A stretch of DNA of 64,000 bases from Limnoperna fortunei (Eukaryota; Mollusca; Bivalvia; Mytilida; Modiolidae): contig OX104113.1 in assembly GCA_944474755.1 (NCBI GenBank), positions 58,362,074 through 58,426,073 on the forward strand. Direction: 5' to 3'. The notes beneath the pieces were generated by a model. That model made no database searches and was not told the DNA's origin. It saw nothing but the letters and a program-made list of their open reading frames with translations. Below are positions 46,592-57,442 of this stretch, in pieces. The translations under genes and the position numbers were made by a program. Numbering within the stretch: the first letter of the stretch is position 1; each line of letters starts with the position of its first letter.

Positions 46592-48408
46592 CTAAAAAAT
46601 CCATCCAAGTGGTAGGAGGAACCGCTTTATATACCGCTTATATTACATTGACAGCGATGAAATACAGAAATTTCTTAGTGAAATAAATTCTGGTAAATCT
46701 TATGTGAAATAAATCGAGTTCTTTCGCTCCATGGAAGTTACGTCACAATGAAGGGAAACTTCGCGAAAAAATGAAAATTTGATATGTTATTCTTCAACTA
46801 AAAAGAAACACATTGGCCTCTTGATGTTTTATTATATTTTCAGTGGTTAAGTTTCTGCATGGAATTTATCGTGTAAAAAATGCACTTATGGAGGTCCGCC
46901 ATCTTGTCACCATCTCGTCACTAGATGGCGATACTTGACATCCAAGTACCTTAAAAGTCGTCGAACAATAATAACGCGAAACGGTCAATAACAGAAGGTT
47001 GCAATATAAGACAAGGTTGTGGAAAGATTACGTTTCGTATTCCTGATCTATATATAAGCAAAAACAACCCACTTGTTTAACAAGTAGTTAACCAATTTAA
47101 AGCTTCTACTTAAGATTATTTCCACAGCAGCAACAACGGTAACAAAGGAACAGGAAAAAAGTCACAGTTTTGATAGGAAAAAAAGTCCATAAATATTAAT
47201 TAAATTGAAAATTATTCGTATTATTATTTTCAACTTAATCAGATTAAGCAACTTATTGAACGAAACTTTTGCGAAGTTGACTATTTAAGAAATAGCTGTC
47301 ATTAAATGAAATATTTTTAAATACATGTACTCTGGTTTTTGCGCATCAAAATTTCACTTCACGTTTAGTACATTTATAATTATTATAATTATTATTATTA
47401 TTGTTATTATTATAATTATTATTACTGGTAACATTTATTGTGCGTGTGCGTAACACACTTTCCAAAATTTTTACATGTTTCTGTATATTTGAGTTAACGT
47501 GTAGGTTTTACGTTTCCTCTGACATCTAAAGGTATTCGAAATCTTATATACATCCTGTGTTCTGACACTTCGGTGTATTCAAATCATACCTGTCTTGGCA
47601 GGAGGGGGTGTGCCTTTCTAATTTCAAATTACATGATTAACCTTTAATCTGGTTAGCTTTTGAAAAAGTCCGAATATTCATACTTCAAAGTCGGCGTCAA
47701 ATGATCTAGTAATTGCAATAAACATCCTGTTTGTTTACCTGCTAATTCTGTTAATTACCCTCCATATACGAGTTATGATTTACCTGTAACATTTTCACGT
47801 CCAGGTACAACTGCCGTTTCAAGACGTGCAACATTATCCAAGGAATTTTATTTTATATATAAAAAAAATCATATAAATATATATTTGATTGCAATTATTA
47901 TTTAGGTAAATTTATATCTGAGTTAAATAAAGACAGGTTAAAATTTGTGTCTAAAATTCTTCTATCAAAACAAAGAAATAAAAACATTAAAACTTATTTA
48001 GTAATCTTGTGTTGTCAGCCGGTCATTAGTCATCGCCACAGTTTATATATTCTTCAAAGAGCTAATGCAGAAAAACGTATTTTTAAACTGGATTATTTAT
48101 CATATTTACTGGATAATTACATTTATCACGTCACAAACGCAGTCACGTGATAAAATACTGTCAATATGGCGGCTCCCATACACAAAATTTTACCACCTCT
48201 AATCCACTCTAGAAGCGTAACGGTAAAGAATACAATAAAACATCAAAAGGCAATTATATTTCTTTTTATTTGAAGAGTAACATATCAAATTTTAATTTTT
48301 TCGCTAGTAAACATTGACGCGCAAGAACATTCAATACACATGCAGTACCTCTAATTTAGAATTTGTACTTCGTTTCGCAAATTTACTAATTTTTAAAATT
48401 AGAGAAAC
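46592..48408. other. No coding match; microsatellite at 47374-47425
   Basis: AT-rich sequence separating RT and RNase H parts of the DIRS-like element. GTGAAATAAAT occurs twice near 46677 and 46702. Confidence 0.45.
47374..47425. repeat. (ATT)n microsatellite
   Basis: Imperfect ATT/AAT trinucleotide run. Confidence 0.9.
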
Positions 48409-48567
48409 GGAATCTTACATTAGTACTCTTGGATTATCGGATTTCTCCAAACTCGATAGTAAAATTATGGAAATTGAAGTCCTCGCCAAGGCTTGGACTT
48501 AAAATTCCATAATTTAACTATCTCGATCGGAGAAATCCGATAATCCACTCGTACCAATGTAAGATCC
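48409..48567. mobile_element. Foldback element 8
   Basis: GGAATCTTACATTAGTACTC pairs with the end (GTACCAATGTAAGATCC). Inner blocks GGATTATCGGATTTCTCC and GGAGAAATCCGATAATCC are exact complements, and the centre AAGTCCTCGCCAAGGCTTGGACTT also pairs. Confidence 0.9.
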
Positions 48568-49050
48568 TATATATGCCAAAACAATATGTTAAAGCAAAAG
48601 AAATTGACATAAACATATTCTCTCGTAATTTTATTGAATATACGTACCTTTTAAACAAAAATATTGACAAATTGCATTGTTCCTGTTCGAAATTTTCAGT
48701 CAGTGAGCGTAATATGACGTCGGAATTCTAATTGTGACGTCATATAAATTCTAATGTAGAATTGTTAAAAAAATAATGTATCGGTAGTAGTTTACATTTT
48801 GTAAATCATATAAATCTCAAAATTCAGACTAAAAATAACTGCATTATTAACAATAACGATAATTGTGGATAACAAATAACAAACTGCATTTTTAAGTCAG
48901 TTTTTACCTTTACACAAAACACACAGCTAACGCATGTGCAAACTAAACTTATTGGAATTTTGACACGGCTTTGTTTACAAAGCTAAAGCAGAACGTCATA
49001 TTAGAATAAATATTTGTCAATGTAATAAACAAGATAATCAATAATCCATC

Positions 49051-49161
49051 GTGAATATTGAAAATATGATCACTCGTGCCGAAACGCATTCAGATTAAAC
49101 TCGCGCATTTGTTTAATCTTATGTGTTCTACGGCAATCGTGATTATATTTTCAATATTCAC
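49051..49161. mobile_element. Foldback element 9, within the DIRS RT
   Basis: GTGAATATTGAAAATATGAT...CGTGCCG pairs with CGGCAATCG...ATATTTTCAATATTCAC, and the inner GATTAAAC/GTTTAATC also pairs. It lies directly 3' of the RT active-site remnant. Confidence 0.85.
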
Positions 49162-49189
49162 TCTGAGCAATTGTTATATTATAATTCTT

Positions 49190-50382
49190 CAATTCCACAT
49201 CTTTTCAAAAACAAACCTAAATTGTTTTAAGCTTCTCAAGCCATTTCCTTTGATTCATCCCCAAAATCCTCTAGATAATTTATAAAAACCTAACTGTTGA
49301 AACATAAAAGTGATAGAAGAAAGCAATTCCTTGACATTTATAATTGTGCACTTGACCGAAGAGTCACGGGCAAAACAAAACCCACAAAAATTGAACTATT
49401 CCACTGGGGGGACGGACAAAATCCCCCCCGGACAAAATCCCTTCCGTGTATTTTAGCATAGGGATTTTGTCCGCCTTGATAATTTTACAGGGGGGATTTT
49501 GTCCGCCTTGTAAATTTAACGAGGGGGATTTTGTCCGCCTATGCTAAATTACACGGAAGGGATTTTGTCCGGGGGGGATTTTTTCCTACACTCATTCCAC
49601 TGATAAGACAAATCAGAAACTGCCTAAACGCCCGCTTTAAATCTTTCTTAAACATAAAACTACATCTGCCCTTAATCTTTAAAATATTCACTAACTCATC
49701 AATATTGTGATAAGATAAACTAATTCTTTCTCCAATATAAAAATCTTTTGATATACCGTCATTTTCGATTTGCCTGGTGAGAAACTAAGGTCCAAAATAA
49801 CCTACACTCCACCGAATCTTTTTTAGCACTGAATTTAAAGGAAAATTACGATCTCAACGGAACAAAAGGTTAACTTGAACTGGACCTATACAGTTCCATA
49901 CATAGCTCCTTTCTTCAAATATTTATATATGTCATCAGAAAACTCTACAGCGCCATTATGGTTTGAAACAATCAAGTTACTAATGTTAACCTCCCCTTCG
50001 TATCTAATTGGAACCCCTAATTCTAAACATTCACATATGATATTATCATGACAATCAAAAAGATGTTCTCTAAATAATCTAACATTTACTAGTGTCGAGC
50101 CATCCCGCCATTTATACCAGAATAAACTGGAATTCGACAACCCAAAAAGTTGGGAAGTTTAGAGGCAACAACGCGATTTTGTGTCTCAATAATAAGATTA
50201 ATTTCGGGCATATTAAAATCTCCTTTGACTAGATTTTTACTTCTATCATCACAAAAGGAACCTCTGAATTTTTTTATACAATTTGTATAACATATTTCCT
50301 TTCGATCTCTAAGCTCCATTCTGGTATTATGAAGTCCACAATCAATAATAAAATACATGTATATATCGATCCAACTTTTCAA
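49190..50382 (-). pseudogene. DIRS-type reverse transcriptase remnant
   Basis: From 50382: VASKLPNFLGCRIPVYSGIN, then (shifted) FWYKWRDGSTLVNVRLFREH, LFDCHDNIICECLELGVPIR and DDIYKYLKKGAMYGTV. Next comes KDFYIGERISLSYHNIDELV with MFKKDLKRAFRQF near 49630, the motif with the first catalytic Asp. A 187-bp hairpin element with a 9-bp target duplication interrupts here. Beyond it, at about 49290-49190, the active-site box reads NYLEDFGDE instead of YLDD, followed by LGLFLKRCGIEE. Dead copy. Confidence 0.75.
49407..49593. mobile_element. Foldback element 10, GC-rich ends, 9-bp target duplication
   Basis: Flanked by ATTCCACTG on both sides (49398-49406 and 49594-49602). The ends carry GGACAAAATCCC.CCCGGACAAAATCCC and its complement, about 60 bp. 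The middle has three direct GGGATTTTGTCCGCC blocks. Removing it restores the RT reading frame text on the minus strand, so it inserted into the DIRS-like element. Confidence 0.92.
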
Positions 50383-50478
50383 AACCTATTATAATTCACG
50401 CATAAATGAAGTCCTGTGTAATCATTACACATAAGAATGAGAAATTCTAAATATGCATCGAAATTTATATCAATCTAA

Positions 50479-50640
50479 ACAAAGAAACTTGAAGAAACTA
50501 ATGAAAGAATACTATTAATCAGTCACGCAAGTGAACTTTGTCAACTTTAGTTAACTAGCCGACATCATGAATACTATTAATCAGTCTCGCAAGATTAGAA
50601 GTGAACTTTAGTTAACTAACCGATATCGTGAATATTAATG
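50479..50640 (+). repeat. Direct repeat flanking the DIRS region, right copy, with internal duplication
   Basis: 50479-50575 repeats 40493-40569 with 20 extra bases (AGTGAACTTTGTCAACTTTA). A diverged second unit (TACTATTAATCAGTCTCGCA to CCGATATCGTGAATA) follows to about 50635. Confidence 0.88.
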
Positions 50641-52248
50641 AATATCCCGCCCTCGTTGTCACAATCAAATATTTGTAATCTTAAAGTAAACAAATACTGC
50701 AGAAATATTGTACTTTTTCCATTTTAATTTTTTAACATCTCAATTGCCATATATATATAAGTCTCCTTATTTTTAAAGTAGGTAAACAGGACCTTTTTAA
50801 TAGTTTTCATATGTGTAGGTATAGTTATCATAAATAAACCGAAATGCCATTTCTTGGATTTTTTCCCCCAGTTTTTTTGTGCTGCTTTCACTCCAGAAAT
50901 TCCAGACTATTGGAGAATAGTTGAAATCATCATTATAAAAGGAAAATAAATAGCAAGTTTACTAAGTTTTGTTAAATTTTAACCTATACATTTTTAAAAC
51001 ATTTAATTGCTTTTTTCACATATGTGTTAAATGTGTATTAAATCTCAGTTGGCAATCAATTGTCAAACCAAGAAGTTTCACCTCTTTTTTCGAATGATAT
51101 TAAGATTCCGTTTAAATTCAGAATAATGTTTTAGGAGGTTTTGAGGCGAATAGCCAATGCTTAAAATTTATCCGGGAAACAATTTATAAGTAATCAACTT
51201 TCCTTTTCCATTTCTACAACCTGATAAAAGTTGGTGCGTGTGACAACGTATTGTCATCTGCTTAGGTATACATTACACTCTGATCGACAAAATTAAAATA
51301 CCAGTTATAAAAAATTGAAAAACAGAATGGAACCTTGTGTTACTCCTTTATAGATATTTTTTCCAAGTACTAAAATTTACCCAGATTTTCACACATTGTT
51401 TTCATTCTGACAAATAACTAGTTACAAGTTTAAAGCTGAATCAGACAGACCATATGTTTTCATTTTTAAACTAGTTAATTGTTCATTTTTAAACTAGTTA
51501 ATTGTGTGGTAAACAGTCACCAATTGCATTTTTCCAGTCCTCTTAAATTTTTAAAAGAGTTGTGCTGCATACAATTGGCGGAATGCAGAGGGATGCGGGT
51601 AAAAAATAATGTCAAAACACTGTATATTAAGTTATATATGCGCTGAGTTCTTTGACCAGGTATCCCCAAGGCCCAGCTTCGACAAACCACCATGGTGGAG
51701 TCCATGGATTTAGTGGATTACTAACATGTAACAACCGTGCGACGGAGGGCATTAAGTTGTAATTGTAGGATGTTAAAAACTATCATCAGTCAATATTAAG
51801 GTCCCTTTCGTTTGATCAAAAGTCTTGATAAAAATAAAAGAAGCTGACTTAAGTGCAGAGACAGAAAAGAGAATATCAGGTAACCTCGAGTTTGATTATT
51901 TTATAGTTATCTGCTTACCTATATTTGGTTCGCATGTGCATAGGTAAGTTAGTGGAATGTTAGACGACTCATCGCCGTTACCAACTCATCGCCATTCAAG
52001 GTTGGTCGACTCATCGCCTATTTTTTCATAACTCACCGCCATCCAGTTCAATTATACCTTTTGATAGTTATATAATTATATGTTAGCGAATGTATTGTTT
52101 TAAGGTCTTATGTGTGAAAATACATCAAGACTAATCAAGGCTAATTAAATACTAACATGATGATTGTTGGTTTTTTTATTGAGCTGGGACGCTGCTGTTC
52201 AAAATTTGATTTTGTATCATTTGCTGTATCTTGCACAATACATGCAAC
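50641..52248. other. No gene; short repeated motif near 52.0 kb
   Basis: AT-rich. ACTCATCGCC occurs at 51967, 51984 and 52009, with ACTCACCGCC at 52031. Confidence 0.5.
51967..52040 (+). repeat. Four spaced ACTCATCGCC motifs
   Basis: Three exact copies and one with a single change in 74 bp, spaced 17, 25 and 22 bp. They lie 210 bp upstream of the PHD-finger frame. Function unknown. Confidence 0.8.
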
Positions 52249-52560
52249 ATGCCTCGCTTCACGCCTTGCTCAGTTTGTGACAAGAGAGTGACAACCGGTC
52301 ACTTGGCCATACTTTGTTACCAGTGTGACTTGTGGTGTCATCTGACCTGCCAAAATGGGATATCATTGGCACAGTATAGATCATTGCCTGAGGATTTCAA
52401 CTGGCGCTGCCCTCCCTGTACACCACCTGAGGAAGAGCCTCATCCTAAGCAACCTCTGAGACTCTCCGCTATTGAAATGCATGGCCTAACTCCACGAGAT
52501 TGTCAGAGGATTTTGATATTCCCAGAGCTTATGCTGAATGATCCTGTGGTTCGGGAATAG
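52249..52560 (+). CDS. Small PHD-finger protein or retroelement-derived fragment
   Basis: 103 codons from ATG 52249 (CAACATGCC context) to TAG. Residues 7-57 form a C4HC3 PHD finger: CSVC, then CYQCDLWCHLTC, then WRCPPC, with all eight ligands present and the Trp two residues before the last pair. PHD fingers read histone H3 tails, but the same fold occurs in ORF1 of some CR1/Jockey-type retroelements and this copy could be such a remnant. The tail (LRLSAIEMHGLTPRDCQRIL) is unrecognised. Base composition is richer in GC than the flanks. No splice sites or neighbouring exons were seen; it lies 967 bp upstream of the TCTP start, on the same strand. Confidence 0.5.
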   Translation: MPRFTPCSVCDKRVTTGHLAILCYQCDLWCHLTCQNGISLAQYRSLPEDFNWRCPPCTPPEEEPHPKQPLRLSAIEMHGLTPRDCQRILIFPELMLNDPVVRE

Positions 52561-53437
52561 GACAGATAAGAAAAGAAATACTAACAAACAAAGACTAGTT
52601 CTAAACTATCAACGGGATCTAGATAATGCACATAATAAAAAGTGCACTGATTAATTGTGCACCGAACATTAAGTGCACTGATCGATTGTGCACTGAATAA
52701 ATAGTGAACGGACCCATAGCAAGTGGGATAGCGTTCGGGTTAAGTTTACTGTCACTGCAAAGAGGAAACACACAGAAATTTCCGTCCCGATAAAAATTGT
52801 TGTTCGCTTGGATAGAAGAAAACACAAAATTTTAATGAAATACGATGTAACATAGTGAAGTTAAGTGGTAGTTATCAAGAGAATATTAAACGGACATAGC
52901 TCATTCCTTGACTGGACACTTGGAACAGTATGTTTTATAAAAAAAACGTGGGGATTGCAGTAAATAAAACTTGTGCTATTTTTAGAACTTGGATAAGATT
53001 CATGACTTGTTCATATATAATAAAAAAAAATTCTTATAATTTTTCTGAGGTCAATATTTCACAATGAGACATGTCAGACTAGATACCAAATGAGTGAATA
53101 TGTAACAGTGTCGTCTTTCCACAAATACACATTGTAAACTCATTTATTGGCTTTTTATTCCATAAAAAAATTATCCAGACCCCACTTGCCTGTGGTTGAT
53201 ACCTAAAAACAAAATATAGTAAATTGTCTTGCAATATACTCTTGAACAGAAATCCGAGATCACGACGCAGAATAAGTGACACTAGTAAGTGACAGTTGTT
53301 TTACCGAATAAGTATTCATAACAATGAAAAGTAGCTCCTTTTTCATGATAACAAAAATTAATACGAACCGAAAACAGGAAGTTCTTAACTGCATGCGGAT
53401 TTCACTCGATACCGTTCTGGGTTTGTGTTTTAACAAA
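52561..53437. other. Upstream region of TCTP; short repeats only
   Basis: Contains a 31-bp tandem pair (52640-52702) with GTGCAC palindromes. Minus-strand frames here show no motif. Confidence 0.5.
52640..52702 (+). repeat. 31-bp tandem pair with GTGCAC palindromes
   Basis: AAGTGCACTGAT..ATTGTGCAC is repeated twice, giving four GTGCAC sites in 63 bp. Confidence 0.8.
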
Positions 53438-53526
53438 ACCGGAAGTAAATTCTTTTCTTGCTAGTATTGGTTGGTGTTGCAACCTGTAATAAACAGTGGT
53501 TGTAAAATCCATCAAAATCCTCCATA
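53438..53526 (+). promoter_or_regulatory. TCTP: TCTP core promoter / 5' UTR candidate
   Basis: ACCGGAAGT (53438-53446) is a consensus ETS-family site. Six bases on is CTTTTCTT (53452-53459), a C followed by pyrimidines, as at the cap site of 5'TOP mRNAs. Vertebrate TCTP is a known TOP mRNA with translation controlled through mTOR. If transcription starts at 53452 the 5' UTR would be 75 nt. The start site is inferred from motif and distance only. Confidence 0.45.
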
Positions 53527-53554
53527 ATGATCATTTATAAATGTAAAATTTCAG
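53527..53554 (+). CDS. TCTP: Translationally controlled tumour protein, exon 1
   Basis: Starts ATG ATC ATT TAT, encoding MIIYKCKIS and the first base of Gly10, then the 5' splice site G|GTAAGA. The MIIY start is nearly universal in TCTP proteins. Phase 1 joins exactly to exon 2 at 60585. TCTP is a small, abundant, calcium- and tubulin-binding cytosolic protein linked to growth and protection from cell death. Only the first half of the gene is in the window. Confidence 0.93.
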
Positions 53555-54133
53555 GTAAGATTATAAAAGATATGTCTTTGAAATCGGAACACGATTGATT
53601 TACATCGTTAAACGCCCTATGATCGGATCGTCAGATAATACTCATCTTGTTCATTATTTTTGTTATTTCATACAATTAGTAACTAAAGTGTAGATCCAAA
53701 GTCATTTATCATAGTTTACAGTCATTTATCATATTTTACATAGATACAACAACATATAAGATAGGTTACATGTTTTCAGTAAAGTGGCTAATAAGCCTGA
53801 TATGATTAACCACTAAAATAAAGGTACTAGTACAAACTGTAGCAGGGCTCTTGCGGGTTCAGAACTATAGTGAGGTCACTTAAAACTATAGCTAATCCTT
53901 GTTTTTTACCTTTTAACATCTTTTATGCCACAACTGTCGGACATGGATTTTCAAGTCTGACAAAGGAGCAACTCTGCCATAATATTAATAACTTATTGGA
54001 ACAATAAATTTTACAATCATAGGAATTATCCCATAAAATTTCAAAATTCCCACTTCAACCCAACAACTTTAGCATGACTTGACAAATCGGAGCATAACAT
54101 GAAATTGACAATACAAATGCATATGTATATTTT

Positions 54134-55062
54134 CAGGGCTCCCCACACTGGGCGAAGTGGCGACAAAGTCGCCCTAAGGTGCCTCAAAAGCGAAATCGAA
54201 GTCGCCCTGTCATTTCCCTCAAGTCACCTGATGGTTCACATAAGATACTTGTAAATCTGGTCCAAATACTTCACCCAGACTACCAATTTATCAGTAAATG
54301 TGTAATTCCAATAAAAAACGGAAAACAATATGCGTATTTAACATATTTTTAAACGATTTACGTCTTTCAAATGTATTACGCGCCATTTGTAAATTTACCG
54401 GATGTGACTAAATACCGGAAGTGAACAAAGAGGAAAAGTAATGTTTTTTTTTTTTTTTTGTTTGAATGGTGTTTTAACGCCACTTTCAGCAATTTTTCAG
54501 CTATTTCATGGCGTCCAGTTTTTATTGGGGGAGGAAGCCGGAGAGAACCCCCGACCTGCGGTAGGAAAAATTAAGATTGGAGTCGAGTACACCCTGCCTG
54601 CAGTGAGAGGAAAAGTAATGTACAACGGCCCATAATGAAAAATCGTATTTTTTTTTTTATAAACAAACACTTTTAATTGGTTTCAAACTTCAGTTCTTTC
54701 CAAGAGTTGTACTTTAACAATTTTCTTTGATAAGTATATGAGCTCCACTTGAAAGAATAAAGATGTATAGTAATTATTGACATCATGATAAGTTGCTATT
54801 GAATACCATAAATTATAATGAAAAAGAAAGAAAAAAACTGAATTTAAGTGTGTTATGGTTTAAAACACATGAGAAATAATCCTGGAAATTGATGTAAATA
54901 ATGAAAAATGTATGTAACTACTGCGAAATTAATTAATTGTATGGTCCCCCTGACTTCTCCCTAGTGTCTCCTGAAGTCTCCCTATCAGGGCCTGACTTCT
55001 CCCTGTTTGGCTGCCAGGGAGAAGTCACTTCTCCCTACTTTTTTAGAGTGTGGTGACCCCTG
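54134..55062. mobile_element. hAT-like non-autonomous element, copy 1
   Basis: Ends CAGGGCTCCCCACACT and AGTGTGGTGACCCCTG, imperfect 16-bp inverted repeats. Flanks TATATTTT and TGTATTAG agree at 5 of 8 positions, a weak 8-bp duplication as expected for an old hAT insertion. Internal landmarks: GGCGACAAAGTCGCCC near the left and CTGACTTCTCCC near the right. A sister copy lies at 61372-62053. Confidence 0.75.
54445..54606 (-). mobile_element. SINE nested in hAT-like copy 1
   Basis: A 162-bp insert with a T-run at its left end, so its A-tail is on the minus strand. It is flanked by a perfect 15-bp duplication GAGGAAAAGTAATGT (54430-54444 and 54607-54621). The minus strand ends GCTGAAAGTGGCGTTAAAAC before the A-rich tail, like the tail of the SINE at 17541. 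The sister hAT copy lacks it, proving insertion. Confidence 0.92.
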
Positions 55063-55820
55063 TGTATTAGTGGTAGTTGATCAAATCGACCCACAGTAAA
55101 AACTCTCCCACTTAAATAAATCACCCATCTTCAGCAAAATTACCCCACTTTCAAAAATTACTATAGTATAAAATTGTCAAGTTGTACAAATATTTTCTAC
55201 TTTAAGGAGTTTATTGTCGCAGAATGAAATTTAGAAATTTTTTGTTAATAATGATTGATTATTTACTGCGTGACGTTACCATGATTAGTACATTAAGTTT
55301 GTTTTGTAACATTATGAACATCTTTATGTTTTATTTGATACTAAAATAACTGTTAAAACCCACGCATTACTCTGTGACAGCTTAATGAAAACATATTCAA
55401 AATATTTGTTTTGGTAGTTTTGCTTTGTGCTGACCTTATATTTTATGATATATTTCCATTCACTGTCTGGGCAGTGATACTTGTAGGAGTTTTTTTATGT
55501 TGAGTCCTGGACTTTTTATGAGTCCCACATATTGCAGATGAGTCCAGCTAAGTGCTTGAATACAACCGTTTTTTTTTATGACCGACCCATTAAATGTTTT
55601 TTCATAAAAAGATATAATATGGCTTGTAGAATGTTTATCCCATGCTATTTTATATTAGTATTAGCTGAGTTTGAAGTCTTTTGGAGTATGATTGAACTGC
55701 ACTCATTTCTTGAAACATGCTGATGTTTGCCCATTAAAGAGAGACTTTTGTCTTACCTGGATGCAGATGCTGACATAATATTTCTTCCAAAAAACTCATT
55801 TCCCACCCACCCACCTTTTT

Positions 55821-57442
55821 AGCTCACCTGACCCAAAGGGTCATGTGAGCTATTGTTATCACTTTGCGTCCGTCGGCGTCGTCGTCGTCGTCGTCGGCGT
55901 CGTCGTCGTCGTCGTCGTCGGCGTCTGTAAACTTTTTACATTTTAATCTTCTTCTCTGAAACCACTTGGCCAATTGAAACCAAACTTGGCCATAATGTTC
56001 ATTGGATGGACCTTTACAAAGTTTGTGTTTTTTATTTTGATTGGTAAACCAATATGGCCGCCACCTCAAGACTTAGTTTAACATAGGACCCTATGGGAAA
56101 AAAGTTAAAAAGGGCTTCTTCTCTGAAACCGTTTAACCAATCAAAACAAAACTTACTAGCAATATTGTTTAGATGGTCCTCTATAAAGTTTTTGTTTTAG
56201 ATGGGAATTGGAAATTCAAAATGGCCGCTACTGCAGGACTTAGTTTAACATAGAACCCTATGGGAAAAAGTTTTAAAAGGCTTCTTCTCTGAAACCGGTT
56301 AATCAATGGAAACAAAAACTTACTAGCAATATTGTTTGGATGGTCCTCTATAAAGTTAGTGTTTTTTATGGCAATTGGAAATTCAAAATGGCTGCCACCG
56401 CAGGACTTAATTTAACATAGGACCCTATGGGAAAAAGTTTGAAAGGCTTCTTTTCTGAAACCGGCCAACCAATGGAAACAAAACTTACTAGCAATATTGT
56501 TTGGATGGTCCTCTATAAAGTTAATGTTTTTTATCCCAATCTGATATTCAAAATGGCCGCCACCGCAGGACTTAGTTTAACATTGGAGCCTATGGGAACA
56601 ATGTTAAAAAGGGCTTCTTCTCTGAAACCGGTTAACCAATCAAAACAAAACTTACTAGCAATATTGTTTGGATGGTCCTCTATAAAGTTTGTGTTTTTTA
56701 TGGCAATTGGAAATTCAAAATGGCTGCCACCGCAGGACTTAATTTAACATAGGACCCTATGGGAAAAAGTTTGAAAGGCTTCTTTTCTGAAACCGACCAA
56801 CCAATGGAAACAAAACTTACTAGCAATATTGTTTGGATGGTCCTCTATAAAGTTAATGTTTTTTATCTCAATCTGATATTCAAAATGGCCACCACCGCAG
56901 GACTTAGTTTAACATTGGACCCTATGGGAAAAATGTTAAAAAGGGCTTCTTCTCTGAAACCGGTTAACCAATCAAAACAAAACTTACTAGCAATATTGTT
57001 TGGGTGGTCCTTTATAAAGTTTATGATTTTTATGCCAACTGGAAATTCAAAATGGCCACTACCGCAGGACTTAGTTTAACATAGGACCCTATGGGAAAAA
57101 GTTTTTAAAGGCTTCTTCTCTGAAACCGGTTAATCAATGGAAACAAAAACTTACTAGCAATATTGTTTGGATGGTCCTCTATAAAGTTTATGTTTTTTAT
57201 GGCAATTGGAAATTCAAAATGGCCAACTCCCCCGCAGGACTTAGTTTAACATAGGACCCTATGGGCAAATAAAAAAAATCTCTATACAACTGGTTAACCA
57301 ATGAAACAAAGCTTTCTAGTAATATTGTTTGGATGGTCCTATTTAAAGTTTATTGAAAATTACAGGACTTACTTTAACATCAGGGAAATGCCATCTTGCC
57401 TATAAAATCAGGTGAGCGATACAGGCTCTTAAGAGCCTCTGG
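55821..57442 (+). mobile_element. Tandem-core element with about 165-bp units
   Basis: Begins with a 31-bp hairpin (AGCTCACCTGACCC/GGGTCATGTGAGCT), then a (GTC/GGC)n run (55870-55925), then about eight units of 165 bp, each with CTTCTTCTCTGAAACCG, AACTTACTAGCAATATTGTT and CATAGGACCCTATGGGAAAA. It ends AGGTGAGCGATACAGG with a GGCTCTTAAGAGCC hairpin followed by TCTGG. A second copy starts at 63470. Common in bivalve genomes; a Helitron-like origin is possible but not proven. Plus-strand frames 56427-56747 and 56759-57079 are read through the units and are not genes. Confidence 0.85.

Larger units (their letters stand above)
45143..50640 (-). mobile_element. Degenerate DIRS-like (tyrosine recombinase) retroelement, minus strand
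   Basis: Reading down the minus strand, the order is RT (50382 to 49190), RNase H (46591 to 46069), then tyrosine recombinase (45641 to 45143), the order of DIRS-type elements. The parts are separated by insertions (49407-49593, 49051-49161, 48409-48567) and 2.6 kb without coding matches. That all belong to one copy is inference from order and strand. A near-identical direct repeat occurs outside at 40493-40569 and 50479-50575, possibly terminal repeats. No frame is intact. Confidence 0.65.

Noticed and set aside
54441..54635. 64-codon frame in TCTP intron 1
   Set aside because: It lies inside the nested SINE with its 15-bp duplication.
55824..56069. Minus-strand poly-Asp protein
   Set aside because: The Asp run comes from the GTC microsatellite of a repeat element.
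56427..57079. Two similar 106-codon frames suggesting a duplicated gene
   Set aside because: They are read through the 165-bp tandem units and repeat because the DNA repeats.
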